Positions 42,963-52,169 of a stretch of 64,000 nucleotides of DNA are shown in pieces. The translations under genes and the position numbers were made by a program. Every line of letters starts with the position of its first letter. Within the stretch, counting starts at the first letter, position 1. The DNA lies in the NCBI RefSeq assembly GCF_006385135.1, contig NZ_CP041025.1:1271501-1335500 (forward strand). Direction: 5' to 3'. This DNA comes from Paremcibacter congregatus. Its GTDB lineage: Bacteria; Pseudomonadota; Alphaproteobacteria; Sphingomonadales; Emcibacteraceae. A model generated the notes under the pieces. It made no database searches, was not told where the DNA came from, and saw only the letters and a program-made list of their open reading frames with translations.

Positions 42963-44264
42963 TCATTCATGGAATTCGTCTTTTTGCGGAATACGGGTGA
43001 AGGCGATTTTACTGCCAGTGAAGCGGGCCATCGGCTCCGGCAGGCTGCCGACGACGATGGTATCAAAGCCAAATCGTTTATTGACACTATCCATGGCTTT
43101 GGACAAACGGTCATGCTTTTTATGTTCCCGGGACAGAGGGTCATTCAAGGCCTGAAACATGTCGGGCATGATATCATTTTGATGGATAAGGCCATACAGG
43201 GCCACGGAAACTTGCAGGATGCGTTGACTTTCGCGGCTATCGGGTATGGCGTTCCACAAGCTATTCAGATTGGTGAGAAGAGTGAAGTTATTCTGGGTCG
43301 GGGGCAATTTGACATAGCCTTGCCAACGGTCAGGTCCGGGCTTCTGATGGGGAGACCGCTTGACATCATAGCGCACATAAAGATTGTAAAATGTGGCGTG
43401 AAAACCCAGGCGGCGCATGCGGGTGGCGGCCTTGACCGTTAGACGCCGGGCAACATTACGGGCTTTCGCACGGGGACGCATGGCGGGGGATAACACATGG
43501 CTGTGGCCGACGGTCTGACGTTGATTTTCGGGAGGATCAGCGATTTCGACACCGCGTAAAGCATACCAGAAGCGTTCGCCTTCGACACTGTGCCAGAGCT
43601 TTCGGGCGTGGCGCGGGTCCAGGTCCCAGAACGCCTTCAGGCTGGTGATGCCCGCATCGCTGAGCCGCCTTTCCATGCGCCGGCCAATGCCGGGCAAATC
43701 ACGCAGGTTCAGGTGGACCAGCCGATCCGGCAATTCATGGGATTCGATCACGGTCAAACCATCGGGTTTGTGCAAATTGCTGGCGACCTTGGCGAGGAAA
43801 CGATTGGGGGCGATGCCGATGGAACTGCGTAAACAGATCCCGACATTATCTGATATCCCCTGTTTGATGCGGTGGGCGAGGGCAATGGCCTGTGTCTTGT
43901 CTTGTGTACTTCCCTGTAACCGGCAGGCGACTTCGTCGATAGAGCAGATTTTGGTCAAGGGAATATGATGTTCGATTTCCGCCATGATCAGATGGTGATA
44001 CTCGACATATCGATCATGGCGCGCCGGCACGACGTGAAGATCAGGGCAGAGGCGCCGGGCCTGATAGATCATGGTGCCGGTTTTGATGCCAAGCGCCTTG
44101 GCCTCGTAACTGGCGGCAATGGCGCAGGTGCTGTCCGTATTCATGGTCGGTACCACCGCCACAGGACGTCCCCGCAGATGCGGATTGAGATGTTGTTCCA
44201 CACTGGCAAAATAGCTGTTCAGGTCAATATAAATCCACCGCAAGGTGGAGGACGCTTTTAACAT
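42963..44264 (-). CDS. Y-family DNA polymerase (ImpB/DinB/UmuC-like)
   Basis: A 433-residue translesion polymerase. The N-terminal catalytic strand reads IYIDLNSYFASVEQHLNP, with N where DinB has a second D and the steric-gate aromatic F in place. The acidic pair is in CSIDEVACRLQG. HhH-type sequence LPGIGRRMERRLSDAGITSL and a little-finger region follow. It resembles the ImpB/MucB group often misnamed type VI secretion ImpB. It synthesises across lesions in the cytoplasm. It stands alone: no umuD, imuA or dnaE2 is nearby. No operator such as a LexA box was seen in the 44265-44372 gap. Confidence 0.9.
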   Translation of the reverse strand: MLKASSTLRWIYIDLNSYFASVEQHLNPHLRGRPVAVVPTMNTDSTCAIAASYEAKALGIKTGTMIYQARRLCPDLHVVPARHDRYVEYHHLIMAEIEHHIPLTKICSIDEVACRLQGSTQDKTQAIALAHRIKQGISDNVGICLRSSIGIAPNRFLAKVASNLHKPDGLTVIESHELPDRLVHLNLRDLPGIGRRMERRLSDAGITSLKAFWDLDPRHARKLWHSVEGERFWYALRGVEIADPPENQRQTVGHSHVLSPAMRPRAKARNVARRLTVKAATRMRRLGFHATFYNLYVRYDVKRSPHQKPGPDRWQGYVKLPPTQNNFTLLTNLNSLWNAIPDSRESQRILQVSVALYGLIHQNDIMPDMFQALNDPLSREHKKHDRLSKAMDSVNKRFGFDTIVVGSLPEPMARFTGSKIAFTRIPQKDEFHE

Positions 44265-44372
44265 CTTGGAGTCTCTGCTGGCTGAAGGGCCGACAGTATA
44301 AACTCAACAACAAGAACATATCAAGTACAAAAGGTAAAGATATATACTTATGCCACCTCGCGTCAGAGTCGG

Positions 44373-45491
44373 TCAGGTGCCGGATTTAATCACCACCTTT
44401 TGCCCTGGTTGCAGACGTTCCCCGCCGCGAATGATCACCTTGTCCCCGGCCTGTAGCCCTTTTTTCAGGGAGACCAGCAGGCCGACTGCGGCGTCAATTT
44501 CGACTTTGACCTGTTCAGCACTCATATCCGGGCCAACTTTGTAGACATAGACCGAGCCGGCCTTGTAGATCAAGGCGTCGCGGGGCACGGCAACCGCCCG
44601 TTTCGGCGTGCCTTTGGGCAGGCTGACCTTGACGGGGGTGCCAACGATCCACGGTTCTTCACCGGGGGCGAGTAGAACCTGTACCATGCGGGACACCATG
44701 TCACCGACCGGCACGATGCGTTTAATCGGCAACTGATGGATGCCCCGGTCATCCAGAACGGAAATTTTGTCGCCGCTATGAAGGTAGGGCGTGATGCTGA
44801 TCGGGGCGGGCAGGCTGATTTCCAGATTGCGGGTGTTGACCAGACGAATAACTTCTTCCCCGACAATCAGATATTCCCCGATATTGGCGAGGCGGGTGAC
44901 CACATGGCCGGGGAAAGGGGCGCGAATATTGGCGCGTTCCACATCGCCGCGGGCCCGTTCCACCAGGGCTTGGGCATTCTGAATTTCATGATGCAGCATT
45001 TCCCGTTGGGCGATGGTTTCTTCCAGTCGGGCCTTGGAGGCATTGTTACGGGCCGACAGGTCTTCGAAACGCTTTACTTCCTGATTGCGGAACACCATAT
45101 CGGCTTGTAACCGTTTCAGGTTGGCCTTTGCCTGACGCAGGGCAAGGGCCAGGAGCCTGTTATCCATACGGGCGATGATATCGCCTTTTTCAACAGCTGT
45201 CCCCACTTCGGCGATCCACTGCAGCGGGCCCTCCACCTCAACAGAAATGCGGGAATCCTGCAGGCTCACCACGGTTCCGGTGACGTCCATTTGTGGTGCC
45301 ATTAAATGCTCAGCGGCCGTGATGACTTCCACATGCGCTGGCGGCATTTGCGGCGGCGCCTGATAGGCGGCTGCGGGAGACATAAACAGACTTGATACGG
45401 CGGCGAGGCTCAATAGGTGGGCCGCTATTTTGCTCTTTAATTGATGCATGGGAGGGGTGTTTCTTCCGTGTTCCTTGTCAAGCACCATCAT
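44373..45491 (-). CDS. RND efflux periplasmic adaptor (membrane fusion protein)
   Basis: A 372-residue membrane-fusion protein. A signal/anchor segment lies near residues 22-42 (HLLSLAAVSSLFMSPAAAYQ). It is followed by the biotinyl-lipoyl-like piece with VTGTVVSLQDSRISVEVEGP and GDIIARMDNRLLALALRQ, a coiled hairpin (about residues 115-175), and beta-barrel parts with IRAPFPGHVVTRLANIGEYL and AVPRDALIYKAGSVYVYKV. The ATG overlaps the RND gene stop (ATGA), so the pump is translated first and the adaptor second, the reverse of the usual order. An inner ATG at 45449 would also leave the signal intact. No outer-membrane TolC gene is adjacent. Confidence 0.92.
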   Translation of the reverse strand: MMVLDKEHGRNTPPMHQLKSKIAAHLLSLAAVSSLFMSPAAAYQAPPQMPPAHVEVITAAEHLMAPQMDVTGTVVSLQDSRISVEVEGPLQWIAEVGTAVEKGDIIARMDNRLLALALRQAKANLKRLQADMVFRNQEVKRFEDLSARNNASKARLEETIAQREMLHHEIQNAQALVERARGDVERANIRAPFPGHVVTRLANIGEYLIVGEEVIRLVNTRNLEISLPAPISITPYLHSGDKISVLDDRGIHQLPIKRIVPVGDMVSRMVQVLLAPGEEPWIVGTPVKVSLPKGTPKRAVAVPRDALIYKAGSVYVYKVGPDMSAEQVKVEIDAAVGLLVSLKKGLQAGDKVIIRGGERLQPGQKVVIKSGT

Positions 45492-48400
45492 TCGGCGGGC
45501 TTGAGATTTGTTTGTTGTATTTCTGGTTGTGCGGGTGTAGGTCGCTTTCGATGAGTTAGTTGCAACAGACTGGGCAGCAGGATCAGGGTAAAGATTGTCG
45601 AGACGCTCATGCCCCCGACAATCGCCGCCGCCATGCCGCGATAAATCTCGCTGCCGGAGCCCGGTACAAGCAGCAAAGGCAGCATGCCGAACAGGCTGGT
45701 CAGCGTGCTCATGAAGATCGGGCGCAGGCGCAGGCGCAGAGCCTGACGCACGGCCTCCGGGCGGGTCATGCCACGGCTTTCGGCAGTACGGGTTTGAGCC
45801 ACCAGCAGGATGGCGTTATTGACCACCAGTCCGAGCAGGATGATGAAACCGATCATACCAAGGAGGTCGAGCGGCTGGAATTTGATCTTGTTCAGCAGCG
45901 TGATGGCGAGCACACCCCCAACACTGGCCAAGGGGATGGAAATTACCACCAGCAGGGCCGCTTTCAGAGAGCGAAACAGACCCGCCATGATCAGGATCAA
46001 CAGACCTAGCGCCATAAGCGCATTGCCGCCGAGAGTGATCAACGCCCGTTGCAGGTCCTTGGCGCTTCCGGCATAACTGATGGCGGCATCGGCGGGGAGA
46101 AGGGCGCGCAATTGCGGTTCAACCTTCTGTTCAAGCTGCCTAATCAATTCTTCCAGGGACATGCCGGGCGGCGGATTGACGGAAAGGCTATAGGCGCGGA
46201 TACGGTCAAAATGCACGATGGCGCTGGGGGCCAAAACCTTACTGATAGTCGCCAGTTCCCCGAGCGGCACCAGCCCCCCTTTCGGTGTCTGTACAGGCAG
46301 ATCAATCATCTCTTCCGGTGTCTGGAAGGTTTCCGATTTCAGGTAGATGTCGAGCCGATCCTGACCGTTGAAATATTCCCCGAGCCACGCGCCTTGTCCC
46401 AATTCCATCACCACCATAGACAGGTCCTGACGTGTCCAGCCCACTTCGGCCAGACGCACGTCATTGGGTTCAAATTTCAGCTCACTGGCGTCGGCAAAAG
46501 GGTCGGGCTGCGGGTTGGCGGTGGCGCCGGGAATGCTGCCCATGACAATGCCCATGCCCTGCATGGCGGCTTCCTTGACGGCGGAGAGGTTGCGGGAGGT
46601 CATGCGCAGTTCGACGCTGTTGGCGCTGTCAAAACCACCAAACAGGCTGCGGCGCATGGTAAAGCCGAACAGGTCAGGGATATTGGCGATGATCTCGCTC
46701 TGCACCAAGGCTTGCAGTTTTTCCAAGTCAGCCCCGTCTTCGCCGTTGAGCGCCAGCCAGCCGCCGGACATGCCGGGGAAGGACCAGAAGAAATATTCCC
46801 GCACCTTCGGTTGCTTTTCCCCGAAGAGGTATGGCTGAATGCGCTGATCAATCACCTGGGCAATTTCTTTGTTGGCGGTGTCCACATTGGTGCCGGGCGG
46901 GAAAAAGAGAAAACTGTCAACCGTATCCCGTTCCACGGCGGGGAGATAGTTACTTTGCGGCCACAGGAGGAACGTGGTTGCGAGCGAGAAAAACACCAGA
47001 CCGAACACCCAGCCGGCCTGCTTTTTCCTGCTGTTGGTCAACGTCATGAGGCGATCGGCCAGATGGTCCCAGAAGGTTTCATCTTTTTCGACTTCGGGCA
47101 GGGTTTTCATCCAGTAACGGGCGGCCGTCGGCAAAACGGTTACCGCCACCAGAAGGGAGACGCTGACGCTGATGGCGATGGTCATGGCCAGGTCGGCGAA
47201 CATCTGGCCTTCGGCGTCTTCGAGGAACATGATGGGAATGAAGATGGCGACGGTGGTTGCTGTGGACGCCAGCAACGCGCCCCAGACCTGGGTTGCCCCC
47301 TTGTCACTGGCCTCCGCGGCACTTTCTCCGCGCTCTCTCAGGCGAATAATATTTTCCAGCACGACAATCGCCGCATCCAGCACCATCCCTGAAGCGAAAG
47401 CAAGCCCGGCGAGCGAGATCACATTCAGCGTGCGGCCTGTCAGGCTGAGGATGACGAAGGTGGCGAGCAGCGACGTGGGGATCGCCAGAGAGATCAGAAA
47501 GGTCGCGCGCCATTGACGCAGGAAGGCCCAGAGTACGCCCACCGCCAAAATCATCCCGATCACCAGATTGCTGCCGAGCAGGTTAATCGACCGGTTGATA
47601 TAAAGGCCGGGGTCAAAAGAATATTGCGCCTTCATTCCCCGATCCTTCAGGGTGGAGTTATTGAGTTCTTCAATCTTTTGTTTTACACCGTCCAGGGCTT
47701 CAAGGACGTTGGCGTCATTGGTTTTGGAAATGGCCATGCGGAAACTGGGCTTGCCATTTTGATAGATAAAGCCGTCCAGACGACCCGGGCCGACTTCGAC
47801 CCGGGCGACGTCACCCAGTTTGATCGGCAGGCCATCACGCCATTCCAAAATCAGACCGGCGAGTTCATCGGCATCATAGCGGCCTTCAAAGCGTACGGAA
47901 TATTGCCGCCGCCCCACATCGACAAAACCGCTGGACAGGTCGGCGGAGCGTCCGATCCGGGCGGGCACCCGGGCGATATCAATTCCCAGTTCCGCAGCGC
48001 GGTAAGGGTCAAAAATAATCTGGAGTTGCTGGCCATCGCCGCTAAAGGAATCGTCAAATTCAATGCGGGATACACCGTAGAGAGATTGCAGTTCCGGCAC
48101 CACCACGTCGCGCATGTATTTCGAATTTTCCAGCATCCGGTCTTCATAACCGGGCAACATCTGGACATAATATTCGATCAATGTGTCATTGGCGTCGCCC
48201 CATTCGCCAACCATGATCTGCGGCTTTTCCGCATTGGCGGGCAGGGGGCGCAGCCGGTTCAGGCGGCTGATCACCTCGATCAATGCCCGGGTCATGTCGG
48301 TCTCCAGGGCAAACTCGAGCTGCATAAAGCCAAAATTGCCCAGACTCCAGGACACCATTTCGGTCATGCCGGGGGTGCCTTGCAAGACCTCCTCGACGGG

Positions 48401-48595
48401 CACGGTGATCTCGGATTCTATTTCTGCAGGTGAGGCGCCGGGCCAGGCATTAATGACGGTGATCACGGGCTTCTGGATATTGGGCAGCAGTTGTGCCGGC
48501 ATGTTAATCATGGACACAAAGCCGAGCACCATCATTACGGCGGCGACAATGGCGACGGCGGCCGGGTTGTTGAGACTTTGGCGGGTGAGTTTCAT
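45488..48595 (-). CDS. RND efflux pump, HAE1/AcrB-like
   Basis: A 1035-residue inner-membrane transporter with 12 spans and two large periplasmic loops, the classic RND layout in two halves. Span 4-type motif VISLAGLAFASGMVLDAAIVVLENI carries the proton-relay aspartate of the family, and the second half has LGLVVNNAILLVAQTRTA. The N-terminus NPAAVAIVAAVMMVLGFVS and the early APITPV-like INAWPGASPAEIESEITVPV fit AcrB/HAE1. It exports drugs, detergents or other amphiphiles, working with the adaptor below and a TolC-type channel encoded elsewhere. Starting ATG is preceded by a weak purine stretch. Confidence 0.95.
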   Translation of the reverse strand: MKLTRQSLNNPAAVAIVAAVMMVLGFVSMINMPAQLLPNIQKPVITVINAWPGASPAEIESEITVPVEEVLQGTPGMTEMVSWSLGNFGFMQLEFALETDMTRALIEVISRLNRLRPLPANAEKPQIMVGEWGDANDTLIEYYVQMLPGYEDRMLENSKYMRDVVVPELQSLYGVSRIEFDDSFSGDGQQLQIIFDPYRAAELGIDIARVPARIGRSADLSSGFVDVGRRQYSVRFEGRYDADELAGLILEWRDGLPIKLGDVARVEVGPGRLDGFIYQNGKPSFRMAISKTNDANVLEALDGVKQKIEELNNSTLKDRGMKAQYSFDPGLYINRSINLLGSNLVIGMILAVGVLWAFLRQWRATFLISLAIPTSLLATFVILSLTGRTLNVISLAGLAFASGMVLDAAIVVLENIIRLRERGESAAEASDKGATQVWGALLASTATTVAIFIPIMFLEDAEGQMFADLAMTIAISVSVSLLVAVTVLPTAARYWMKTLPEVEKDETFWDHLADRLMTLTNSRKKQAGWVFGLVFFSLATTFLLWPQSNYLPAVERDTVDSFLFFPPGTNVDTANKEIAQVIDQRIQPYLFGEKQPKVREYFFWSFPGMSGGWLALNGEDGADLEKLQALVQSEIIANIPDLFGFTMRRSLFGGFDSANSVELRMTSRNLSAVKEAAMQGMGIVMGSIPGATANPQPDPFADASELKFEPNDVRLAEVGWTRQDLSMVVMELGQGAWLGEYFNGQDRLDIYLKSETFQTPEEMIDLPVQTPKGGLVPLGELATISKVLAPSAIVHFDRIRAYSLSVNPPPGMSLEELIRQLEQKVEPQLRALLPADAAISYAGSAKDLQRALITLGGNALMALGLLILIMAGLFRSLKAALLVVISIPLASVGGVLAITLLNKIKFQPLDLLGMIGFIILLGLVVNNAILLVAQTRTAESRGMTRPEAVRQALRLRLRPIFMSTLTSLFGMLPLLLVPGSGSEIYRGMAAAIVGGMSVSTIFTLILLPSLLQLTHRKRPTPAQPEIQQTNLKPAE

Positions 48596-48863
48596 TTTTG
48601 GTCCCTGAATATCTATAGCTTGTTCTGCGAAAAAAGCGCCGGCTACTTGACCTTTATTAATGTATTAAATTTACCCAATACCAGACGGAGAACCAAGGTA
48701 AAAGTCTACCCCTGGGACCGGGGGAGCACTATAAAGGAGAAGGTTTGAACAAATCAAGAACGAAAATTAAAAAAATGGTGTAATGCAGATTAGTTATTCA
48801 GGTCATGGGCGAGTGGGGTTTCAGGATGCTGATCCTCTGCCGGGATTTTTTTCTTACTTATTA

Positions 48864-49763
48864 TCACGCGGCGGTTTGAGGGCGATAAAACAGGCTGTCC
48901 CGGGTGATCGGACCTTTGCAGATCACCCGGCCGGTATCAACCATGTGGATCAGATGGGAGAATATAGAACTTGCTGCTGCGGGGTGCAGGTAGCTCGGGA
49001 CATCGCAGTATATGATCTCGACCATTTCCGCGATGGTGTGGGGGCTGGTGTCAAGGATGGCGAGGATTTGTGATTCCCGGGCGTGACGGTGGTCAATCAG
49101 ACCCTGGACAAAGGCCTGCGGCTGATGAATGGGGGCGCCGTGGGTGGGGTAATAGATCACATCGTCACGTGGCAGCAATTTCTCCAGACTCGTGAGATAG
49201 GCCTGCATGTCGCCATCGGGTTGCGATACAACCGAGGTTGACCAGCCCATCACATGATCGCCGCTGAACAGGGCCTTTTCCTCCCGCAGGGCAAAACAGA
49301 CATGGTTCGACAAATGGCCAGGGGTATGGATCACGTCGATGGTCCAGTCCGGACCCGACAGCATATCACCATCCTTAACAATATGATCGGGTTTGAAATG
49401 ACGGTCACGGCCTTCTTCTGCGTGGCTTTCAATTTTGGCCTGCCCGGTGACATCAAAGGCGTAAACTTCCGCCCCGGTAACCTGTTTCAGGGGGGCGGCG
49501 GCCGGCGAGTGGTCCATATGGTTATGGGTAATGAGAATATGGCTTAATGTCCGGTCTTCCAGAAAGGTTTCCAGGGCGTGCAGATGCGAGGCGATTTCCG
49601 GCCCAGGATCAATAATGGCGACGTTGTCGGTGCCGATAATATAGGTGCCGGTGCCATGAAAGGTGAAGGGGGAGGGATTGGGGGCGACGAGTCGCCGGAT
49701 GAGCGGTGAAATCTGGGTGACTTCGCCATATTCGGGAGAAAAATCTTTATTGAATTTGAGCAT
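48864..49763 (-). CDS. MBL-fold metallo-hydrolase (LACTB2-like)
   Basis: A 299-residue metallo-beta-lactamase-fold protein. The metal motif is THNHMDHSPAAAPL (HxHxDH) near residue 79-84. Further ligands lie in TPGHLSNHVCFALREEKALF and GDHVMGWSTSVV, and a histidine in PTHGAP. A C-terminal winged-helix-like part of about 70 residues (LIDHRHARESQILAILDTSP) is typical of the LACTB2 group, which includes RNases and thioesters. It acts in the cytoplasm. It reads away from the methionine gamma-lyase-like gene (135 bases apart). Confidence 0.93.
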   Translation of the reverse strand: MLKFNKDFSPEYGEVTQISPLIRRLVAPNPSPFTFHGTGTYIIGTDNVAIIDPGPEIASHLHALETFLEDRTLSHILITHNHMDHSPAAAPLKQVTGAEVYAFDVTGQAKIESHAEEGRDRHFKPDHIVKDGDMLSGPDWTIDVIHTPGHLSNHVCFALREEKALFSGDHVMGWSTSVVSQPDGDMQAYLTSLEKLLPRDDVIYYPTHGAPIHQPQAFVQGLIDHRHARESQILAILDTSPHTIAEMVEIIYCDVPSYLHPAAASSIFSHLIHMVDTGRVICKGPITRDSLFYRPQTAA

Positions 49764-49898
49764 AAAGTTTCAATCTGTTTCCTTAATTTGCATAAATACC
49801 ACCTTATATTTCCTATATACTGATATATAGCATAATTTGTTCCCCGTCATGGTATCCTGCGTAAGTTCATTATATTACAGTAAATTACGAGGTACGTC

Positions 49899-51095
49899 AT
49901 GTCATCACTTGATCCGAAAAAAAGAGGTTTCGCCACCCGCGCCATCCATGCCGGTCGGGATCACAAAGACCCGCACGGAGCGCTGACTTCTCCCATTTAT
50001 ATGACGTCGACTTTCGAATTTGAAACCGCCGAGCAGGGCGGTGCACGCTTTGCCGGAGAAGAGGGGGGCTATATCTATAGCCGTCTGGGAAATCCGACCC
50101 TCACGGAACTGGAAAACAAGCTCGCCGACCTGGAAGGAGCGGAAGCCTGTCTGACGGTGGCGTCCGGCATGGGGGCGATTACTTCTGTCTTCTGGTCCTT
50201 CGTTGCCCCCGGGGATGAAATCCTGGTCGATGAAACCTTGTATGGTTGTACCTTTGCCTATTTCCGTCATGGCCTGGAAAAATTCGGCATCACGGTGCGG
50301 CATGTGGACATGCGTGATCCGGAAAATCTGGCGCAGGAAATCTCCGCCAAAACCAAGATCGTGTATTTCGAGACCCCGGCCAACCCCAATATGCGCATCG
50401 TGGACATCAAAGCGGTCTCCGAGATCGCCCATTCGGTGGACGCCCGCGTGGTGGTGGATAATACCTATATGACGCCTTATTTGCAGAATCCCATCACACT
50501 CGGCGCCGATATCGTCGTGCATAGCGCCACCAAATATCTTGGTGGGCATGGCGACCTGATGGCGGGCGTGATCCTGTCCAGCGCCGAGGATATGGAGCAG
50601 ATCCGCTATGTGGGTCTGAAGGATATGACCGGCGCGGTGTTGTCACCGATGAACGCGTTTCTGATCTCCCGGGGGCTGAAAACTCTGGAACTGCGCATGG
50701 AACGTCATTGCGATAATGCGGAAAAGATCGCTGCCATGTTCGAGGCCAGCAGCAAAGTGGAAAAAGTGTATTTTCCCGGCCTGCCTTCTTTCGAGCAGCA
50801 TGAACTCGCCAAGGCCCAGATGGCCCGGTTTGGCGGCATGGTGGCGTTTGAACTGACCGGTGGCCATGATGCAGGATTGAAGTTCCTCAATAGCCTGGAT
50901 CTCTGCAAGATCGCGGTCAGTCTCGGGGATGCGGAAACCCTGATCGAGCATCCGGCCTCCATGACCCATTCACCTTACGAGCCGGAAGAACGCGCTAAAT
51001 ATGGCATTACCGAAGGTCTGGTGCGCATTTCCGCCGGGCTGGAGAATGCCACCGATATTCTCGCCGATCTGGAACAGGCGCTGGCGCGGGTTTAG
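49899..51095 (+). CDS. Methionine gamma-lyase-like PLP enzyme
   Basis: A 398-residue Cys/Met-metabolism PLP enzyme. The lysine that binds PLP is in SATKYLGGHGDLMAG near residue 212. ETLYGCTFAYFRHGLEKFGI carries the tyrosine and the active-site cysteine typical of methionine gamma-lyase (YGCTF); cystathionine synthases and beta-lyases usually have another residue. It would cleave methionine to methanethiol, ammonia and 2-oxobutyrate, but a cystathionine or homocysteine role is possible. SSLDPKKRGFATRAIHAG is the N-terminal region. No SAM riboswitch was seen in the gap upstream. Confidence 0.9.
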   Translation: MSSLDPKKRGFATRAIHAGRDHKDPHGALTSPIYMTSTFEFETAEQGGARFAGEEGGYIYSRLGNPTLTELENKLADLEGAEACLTVASGMGAITSVFWSFVAPGDEILVDETLYGCTFAYFRHGLEKFGITVRHVDMRDPENLAQEISAKTKIVYFETPANPNMRIVDIKAVSEIAHSVDARVVVDNTYMTPYLQNPITLGADIVVHSATKYLGGHGDLMAGVILSSAEDMEQIRYVGLKDMTGAVLSPMNAFLISRGLKTLELRMERHCDNAEKIAAMFEASSKVEKVYFPGLPSFEQHELAKAQMARFGGMVAFELTGGHDAGLKFLNSLDLCKIAVSLGDAETLIEHPASMTHSPYEPEERAKYGITEGLVRISAGLENATDILADLEQALARV

Positions 51096-51114
51096 GCTTC
51101 TGAGCCATTTTTTT
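51095..51114 (+). terminator. Candidate intrinsic terminator
   Basis: GGCT-TCTG-AGCC at 51095-51106 is followed by A and seven Ts. It starts at the last base of the stop codon of the methionine gamma-lyase-like gene. The stem is only 4 base pairs, so it is a weak but position-correct candidate. Confidence 0.4.
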
Positions 51115-51381
51115 GTCACTGTTTTGCACTTCTATATCCTTCGTTACGAAACATTAATCTGCTCTCAAGTATCGGCGGGGCAGGCCAGAATACGCTGCGC
51201 CGCCGCTTCAATCTCTTATCTTCATCTTTTGTTAGCCACATTTCTTCACGGAACATTAGTTGTTTCTAAATTATAATGGTTCGTGAGAAGTTCCCGATCA
51301 TACCGGTTCATTCGGAGCGGCAGAACCAGGCGTCTTCTTATGGTAAAATATTGTTGAGGGGTGATGAGAAGGGTAGAGTAA

Positions 51382-52140
51382 ATGAGATTTTTTTGGATTG
51401 TAATCAGAAGTATGGCGGTGTCCTATATCATTATCGGGGCCTATTTATTCACTTTCCAGCGCGATCTTATTTATTTCCCTACGGCGGAAGAAAATCATCC
51501 CTACTATACTGAAAAGATGGCGATAGATGGCGAGATCCTGAATATTGTTACTCTGAACCGGGGAAAGTCTGATGCCATCCTATATTTCGGCGGGGTGGGG
51601 GAACCGGTGGTGAAAAACGGTCCGGATTTCACTAAAACTTTCCCTCATCATACGATTTACTTTGTCAATTATCGTGGCTATGGCGGCAGCAGTGGCGCCC
51701 CTTCTGAACATGCGCTCTATTCAGATGCGGCGGATATATATGACCGTGTCGCCCCGCGGCATGAAAGCCTGTCAGTGATTGGGCGAAGCCTCGGGACGGG
51801 CGTGGCGACTTATCTGGCGTCTATGAAGCCCATTGCGAAGCTTGTCCTGATCACCCCTTATGACAGTGTCGAGCATATCGCTCAGGACAGTTATCCGATT
51901 TTCCCCATGTGGCTTATTCTGAAGGATAAATTTAATTCTCTGGCGCAAGTCCGGAAAGTGACCGCCGCGACATTGGTGATCTTGGCCGAACATGACCTGA
52001 TGATCCCGGCTAAATATTCCAGCCATCTGATAAGAGCCTTCCCGACGGCGCAGGTGATGGTAGAGACCATCAAAGGCACCGGACATAATAATCTGCACGA
52101 AAAAGCCAGATATCATTCGTTGCTCGGAAATTTCCTGTAA
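51382..52140 (+). CDS. Membrane-anchored alpha/beta hydrolase (ABHD13/BEM46-like)
   Basis: A 252-residue alpha/beta hydrolase with an N-terminal anchor (residues 4-24, FWIVIRSMAVSYIIIGAYLF) that would place the catalytic part in the periplasm. The lid-proximal strand is AILYFGGVGEPV, the oxyanion loop VNYRGYGGSSGAPSEHAL, and the nucleophile elbow GRSLGTGVATYL (serine near residue 133). The acid is probably in LAEHDLMIPAKY and the histidine in GTGHNNLHEKAR. The resemblance to BEM46/ABHD13-type enzymes is fair; substrate is unknown. A purine-rich AGGGTAGAG precedes the ATG. Confidence 0.88.
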   Translation: MRFFWIVIRSMAVSYIIIGAYLFTFQRDLIYFPTAEENHPYYTEKMAIDGEILNIVTLNRGKSDAILYFGGVGEPVVKNGPDFTKTFPHHTIYFVNYRGYGGSSGAPSEHALYSDAADIYDRVAPRHESLSVIGRSLGTGVATYLASMKPIAKLVLITPYDSVEHIAQDSYPIFPMWLILKDKFNSLAQVRKVTAATLVILAEHDLMIPAKYSSHLIRAFPTAQVMVETIKGTGHNNLHEKARYHSLLGNFL

Positions 52141-52169
52141 TGGCGCGGCATGAGCATTGAGCCGCGGTT

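Noticed and set aside
46049-47392. 447-codon open frame on the plus strand opposite the RND pump gene
   Set aside because: It mirrors codon bias of the real minus-strand gene, is rich in Gly, His, Gln and Arg in shadow-like fashion, and matches no protein layout.
49764-49898. Search for a SAM or similar riboswitch before the methionine gamma-lyase-like gene
   Set aside because: The gap is AT-rich with no conserved aptamer core; only TATA-like repeats are visible.
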